Under the pieces are notes generated by a model that was not told the origin of the DNA, ran no database searches, and was given only the letters and a program-made list of their open reading frames with translations. The translations under genes were made by a program, and so were the position numbers. A DNA stretch of 64,000 bases. It comes from Flavobacterium fragile (GTDB lineage Bacteria > Bacteroidota > Bacteroidia > Flavobacteriales > Flavobacteriaceae). The DNA is taken from positions 1 through 64,000 of the forward strand of contig NZ_JAMLJN010000004.1 in NCBI RefSeq assembly GCF_023634865.1, given 5' to 3'. This document shows positions 61,281 through 64,000 of the stretch, piece by piece (the first letter of the stretch is position 1; the number at the start of each line of letters is the position of its first letter).

Positions 61281-61302
61281 GTTCGAACCCCTCATCGCCC
61301 AC
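61281..61302 (+). other. attR: duplicated tRNA-Val 3' end
   Basis: An exact 22-bp copy of 31990-32011 that marks the right edge of the element. It continues CAAATTT, so the acceptor end here reads GCCC-A-CCA: an encoded CCA follows the discriminator base. No 5' half of a tRNA is present. Confidence 0.93.
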
Positions 61303-61310
61303 CAAATTTA

Positions 61311-61337
61311 AATCCTACTTTTAGTAGGATTTTTTAT
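61311..61337 (+). terminator. Original tRNA-Val terminator, displaced
   Basis: AATCCTAC (61311-61318) pairs with GTAGGATT (61324-61331), followed by six T. It lies just after attR, where the tRNA terminator would have been before insertion. Confidence 0.85.
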
Positions 61338-61395
61338 TTTATATAATTCCCAAAAGTTTTCAAACAAAGCACATCAATAGAACTTCTCCATTTCT

Positions 61396-61403
61396 TATAT
61401 TTG
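61396..61403 (+). promoter_or_regulatory. -7 box of the pepT promoter
   Basis: TATATTTG fits the -7 consensus 17 bp before the pepT ATG. No strong -33 box is visible. Confidence 0.5.
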
Positions 61404-61420
61404 TGTAAAATTTAAAAATC

Positions 61421-62665
61421 ATGCAACACATTATAGACCGCTTCATTAGCTACGTTGTTATAGACACCGAATCTGATCCAAATTCAGATACTACTCCAAG
61501 CACAAAAAAACAATTCGATTTAGCTAATCTTCTTGTTGAAGAACTAAAAACGATGGGAATGACCGATGTAACTATCGATGAAAATGGTTACGTAATGGCT
61601 ACTTTAGAAAGTAATATGGAACACGAAGTTCCAACTATTGGCTTTGTATCACATTATGATACTACTCCTGATTTCACAGGTGCTAATGTTAAACCTCAAA
61701 TCATTGAAAATTATGATGGTAGTGATATTATTTTAAATAAAGAACAGAACATTGTACTGTCTCCTAGTTATTTTAAAGATTTACTTTTATATAAAGGTCA
61801 AACTTTAATTACTACAGATGGAACTACCTTACTTGGTGCTGATGACAAAGCTGGAATTACTGAAATCATGTCGGCAATGGAATACTTAATTCAACATCCT
61901 GAAATTAAGCATGGGAAAATTCGTGTAGGTTTTACGCCTGATGAAGAAATTGGTCGTGGCGCCCATAAGTTTGATGTAGAAAAATTCGGATGCGATTGGG
62001 CTTATACGATGGATGGAAGTCAAATTGGAGAATTAGAATACGAAAATTTCAATGCGGCTGGAGCTAAAATTACGTTCAAAGGAAAAAGTGTTCACCCAGG
62101 ATATGCTAAAGGAAAAATGATCAACTCGATGCTTTTAGCTTCAAAATTCATTTCAAAATTACCTAAGAAAGAAATTCCAGAAAAAACAAAAGGGTACGAA
62201 GGCTTCTTTCACGTAGTGGGAATTAACGGAAGTATTGAAGAAACTGTGGTGGAATTAATCATCAGAGATCATTCCGCTAAAAAATTTATGAAAAGAAAAG
62301 AATTCATACACAAATTGGCGAATAAATTCAACAAAAAATGGAAAGACCAATTTGGTGATGAAATTGTAATTGCTGAGGTTAAAGACCAATACTATAACAT
62401 GAAAGAAAAGGTAGAACCTGTTTTCCATATTGTGGAAATTGCCGAAAAAGCCATGAAAGAATTAGGTATAAAACCAATCATTAAACCCATACGTGGTGGA
62501 ACGGATGGTTGTCAATTATCTTATAAAGGTCTACCTTGTCCAAATATATTCGCCGGCGGTCATAACTTCCATGGAAAATACGAATATGTTCCGGTTGAAA
62601 GTATGGTAAAAGCCACTGAAGTAATTGTAAAAATTGCTGAAATTACAGCTACAAGAAAAAATTAA
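61421..62665 (+). CDS. pepT: Peptidase T (tripeptidase)
   Basis: A 414-residue M20 metallopeptidase that removes the N-terminal residue of tripeptides in the cytoplasm. Two-zinc ligands and catalytic residues are visible: SHYDTTPDF (His, Asp), LLGADDKAG (bridging Asp), [11 protein letters not shown] (catalytic Glu and ligand Glu), [16 protein letters not shown] (Asp) and [15 protein letters not shown] (His). The dimerisation lid (about 205-320) is present. The length is standard. It is the first chromosomal gene after the element. Confidence 0.96.
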   Translation: MQHIIDRFISYVVIDTESDPNSDTTPSTKKQFDLANLLVEELKTMGMTDVTIDENGYVMATLESNMEHEVPTIGFVSHYDTTPDFTGANVKPQIIENYDGSDIILNKEQNIVLSPSYFKDLLLYKGQTLITTDGTTLLGADDKAGITEIMSAMEYLIQHPEIKHGKIRVGFTPDEEIGRGAHKFDVEKFGCDWAYTMDGSQIGELEYENFNAAGAKITFKGKSVHPGYAKGKMINSMLLASKFISKLPKKEIPEKTKGYEGFFHVVGINGSIEETVVELIIRDHSAKKFMKRKEFIHKLANKFNKKWKDQFGDEIVIAEVKDQYYNMKEKVEPVFHIVEIAEKAMKELGIKPIIKPIRGGTDGCQLSYKGLPCPNIFAGGHNFHGKYEYVPVESMVKATEVIVKIAEITATRKN

Positions 62666-62692
62666 ATCTATTCCTACATAGAAAACTATTAT

Positions 62693-62725
62693 AAAGACAA
62701 GCGTTTTTAAGCTTGTCTTTTTTTG
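62693..62725 (+). terminator. Terminator after pepT
   Basis: AAAGACAAGC (62693-62702) pairs with GCTTGTCTTT (62711-62720), followed by T-run. Confidence 0.92.
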
Positions 62726-62764
62726 TATATTCGTAATTGTTTTAACAAAATTTGATAAAAAACT

Positions 62765-64000
62765 ATGATTCCAAAAATAAATCTTAAGAAAGGAATAGTT
62801 ACTATAATTATTTCTTCATTTTCGTTATTTTCTTTAGCACAAGAGAAACATCTTAAAAATATCAAACAATTGACTTTCGGTGGTGACAATGCAGAGGCCT
62901 ATTTTAGTCCGAAAGGCGATAAATTAACGCTTCAAGTTACCAATAAAGCCTTTGGTGTTTCTTGTGACCAAATCTTCATGTTAGATTTACAAGCAGAAGA
63001 ATTCAATGAAAAAAGTTTACAATTAGTTTCAACCGGAAAAGGAAGAACCACTTGTTCGTTTTATATGCCTGATGGTAAACATATAATCTATGCTTCCACT
63101 CACGCTGCTGATCATGCTTGTCCAGCTCCACCAAAACCGATTGATGGAAAATATTTATGGGCCATTTATCCAGAATTTGACATTTACATTGCTGATTTAA
63201 ACGGAAAAATTGTAAAACAAGTTACAGATACCCCGGGTTATGATGCCGAAGCAGTTGTTTCTCCTGACGGAATGAAAATTGCTTTTACGAGTATTAGAAG
63301 TGGTGATTTAGAAATCTATGTAATGGATATCGATGGAAGCAATTTAAAACAAATCACGTCCGGATTAGGATATGACGGTGGTTGTTTCTTTTCGCATGAT
63401 AGTAAAAAAATCGTATTTCGTTCGTCTCGTCCAAAAACTCCTGAAGCTATAAAAGAATACAAAGATTTATTAGCGCAAAACTTGGTAGCTCCATCGGAAA
63501 TGGAAATCTACACTTGCAACATCGATGGTTCTGATTTAAAACAAATTACAAATCTTGGAAAAGCCAATTGGGCACCTTACTTCCACCCTTCTGATAAAAA
63601 AATCATTTTCTCTTCGAATCATCATTCGACTCGAGGTTACGATTTCCAATTATACATGATTGATACCAATGGTGAGAACTTACAACAAATTACATGGGAA
63701 AGCGAATTTAATGCGTTTCCAATGTTTTCTCCAGATGGAAAAAAATTGGTTTTCTCAAGTAACAGAATGCAAAGCAAGCCAAGAGAAACCAATGTTTTCA
63801 TCGCGGATTGGGTTGAAGGTGATGCTGCCGAAATTGCACAACCAAAATCACTAAAAAAACACATAACTTATTTAGCTTCAGACGAATTACAAGGACGTTT
63901 AACAGGTTCTGTAGGAGAGAAAAAAGCAGCAGACTACATTGCAAAAGAATTTAAAGCATTGGGATTAAAACCTTATGCTAATAATAGTTACTTTCAAAAA
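62765..64000 (+). CDS. Secreted WD40-like (PD40) / M28 peptidase, partial
   Basis: The frame opens at ATG 62765 and is still open at the window end (412 codons seen). A signal peptide (hydrophobic stretch to SLFSLAQ) is followed by TolB-like PD40 beta-propeller repeats with the D-G-..-I/L-F-S rhythm (YFSPKGDKL, VVSPDGMKIAFTSIRSGDLE, FFSHDSKKIVFRSSR, YFHPSDKKIIFSSN, MFSPDGKKLVFSSN). After about residue 360 a new domain begins with HITYLASDELQGRLTGSVGE, the usual opening of M28 zinc aminopeptidases. The metal site would lie beyond the window. This propeller-peptidase fusion is common in Bacteroidota. Confidence 0.88.
   Translation, partial: MIPKINLKKGIVTIIISSFSLFSLAQEKHLKNIKQLTFGGDNAEAYFSPKGDKLTLQVTNKAFGVSCDQIFMLDLQAEEFNEKSLQLVSTGKGRTTCSFYMPDGKHIIYASTHAADHACPAPPKPIDGKYLWAIYPEFDIYIADLNGKIVKQVTDTPGYDAEAVVSPDGMKIAFTSIRSGDLEIYVMDIDGSNLKQITSGLGYDGGCFFSHDSKKIVFRSSRPKTPEAIKEYKDLLAQNLVAPSEMEIYTCNIDGSDLKQITNLGKANWAPYFHPSDKKIIFSSNHHSTRGYDFQLYMIDTNGENLQQITWESEFNAFPMFSPDGKKLVFSSNRMQSKPRETNVFIADWVEGDAAEIAQPKSLKKHITYLASDELQGRLTGSVGEKKAADYIAKEFKALGLKPYANNSYFQK

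Larger units (their letters stand above)
31990..61302. mobile_element. Integrated element in tRNA-Val, ~29.3 kb
   Basis: The borders are the 22-bp direct repeat of the tRNA-Val 3' end. A tyrosine recombinase (32283-33530) reads inward from attL. Further mobile-element genes are rteC, an excisionase-like HTH gene, a replication-type protein and a DnaC-like ATPase. The cargo is a metal/redox block, a bd-like cytochrome locus, four probable defence loci and a minus-strand DUF5675/DUF6266-like cassette. No relaxase, TraG-type coupling protein or type IV secretion gene is visible, so it is a genomic island, a mobilisable element or a satellite rather than a self-transmissible ICE. Confidence 0.9.

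Noticed and set aside
61281..61305. A second tRNA-Val gene
   Set aside because: Only the T-arm 3' side and acceptor end are present; the upstream DNA has no D-arm or anticodon arm, so it is attR.

Overview
The window is low-GC chromosomal DNA from a member of Bacteroidota, most likely Flavobacterium or a close relative. This rests on Bacteroidetes-type promoters (TTG/TTTG, 19 nt, TAnnTTTG), the type IX secretion regulator PorX, a type IX sorting domain on one protein, the fused LpxC-FabZ enzyme, menaquinone genes, an RteC-type regulator and families such as DUF6266 and DUF5675. No rRNA gene is present, so the species cannot be given.

Bases 1-3220 are accessory-looking: the tail of an IS110-type transposase, a DUF6266 gene whose promoter sits below a run of 10-bp-phased A-tracts, a small helix-turn-helix gene, and much non-coding DNA rich in direct and dispersed repeats. 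Bases 3225-31852 are ordinary chromosome: a NUDIX hydrolase, a glycosyltransferase, a MiaE-type tRNA hydroxylase, a minus-strand run with menC, menA and menB mixed with membrane PH-domain proteins, a serine hydrolase, a YgiD-type dioxygenase, a CvfB-type S1 protein, a porin, prmA, clpS, sucD, the lipid A operon (lpxD, lpxC-fabZ, lpxA, efp, a second lpxD-like gene), an HD phosphohydrolase, porX, tsaE and alanine dehydrogenase.

Bases 31990-61302 are an integrated element of about 29.3 kb inserted in the 3' end of a tRNA-Val(UAC) gene. A 22-bp copy of the tRNA 3' end marks the far boundary. A tyrosine recombinase lies just inside the tRNA end. The cargo comes in blocks. Block (a) covers metals and redox: a SCO protein, a small CKGKC protein, an AraC regulator, a PepSY protein, a frameshifted TonB receptor, a DJ-1/PfpI lipoprotein, a secreted NHL-repeat protein, and a pair of cytochrome bd-like membrane proteins each fused to cytochrome c and followed by two tiny membrane peptides. 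Block (b) covers element biology: RteC, an excisionase-like HTH protein, a replication-type winged-helix protein, and a DnaC-like ATPase with a broken duplicate. Block (c) is a defence-island-like block: a two-gene DUF4297-like nuclease plus HerA ATPase system, a toxin-antitoxin-SecB chaperone (TAC) module, a Shedu-like DUF4263 nuclease, and a DUF4365 nuclease-fold protein with TPR repeats. Block (d) is a minus-strand cassette of two small membrane proteins, a DUF5675 protein and a DUF6266-like protein. I see no relaxase, coupling protein or conjugation genes, so the element would need help from elsewhere to move between cells.

Bases 61303-64000 return to chromosome with pepT and the start of a secreted WD40-like/M28 peptidase cut by the window end. 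The likeliest sources of novelty are the stacked defence modules, the TAC operon with its operator, the bd-like c-fused oxidoreductase with its mini-subunit candidates, and several unexplained structured non-coding stretches.
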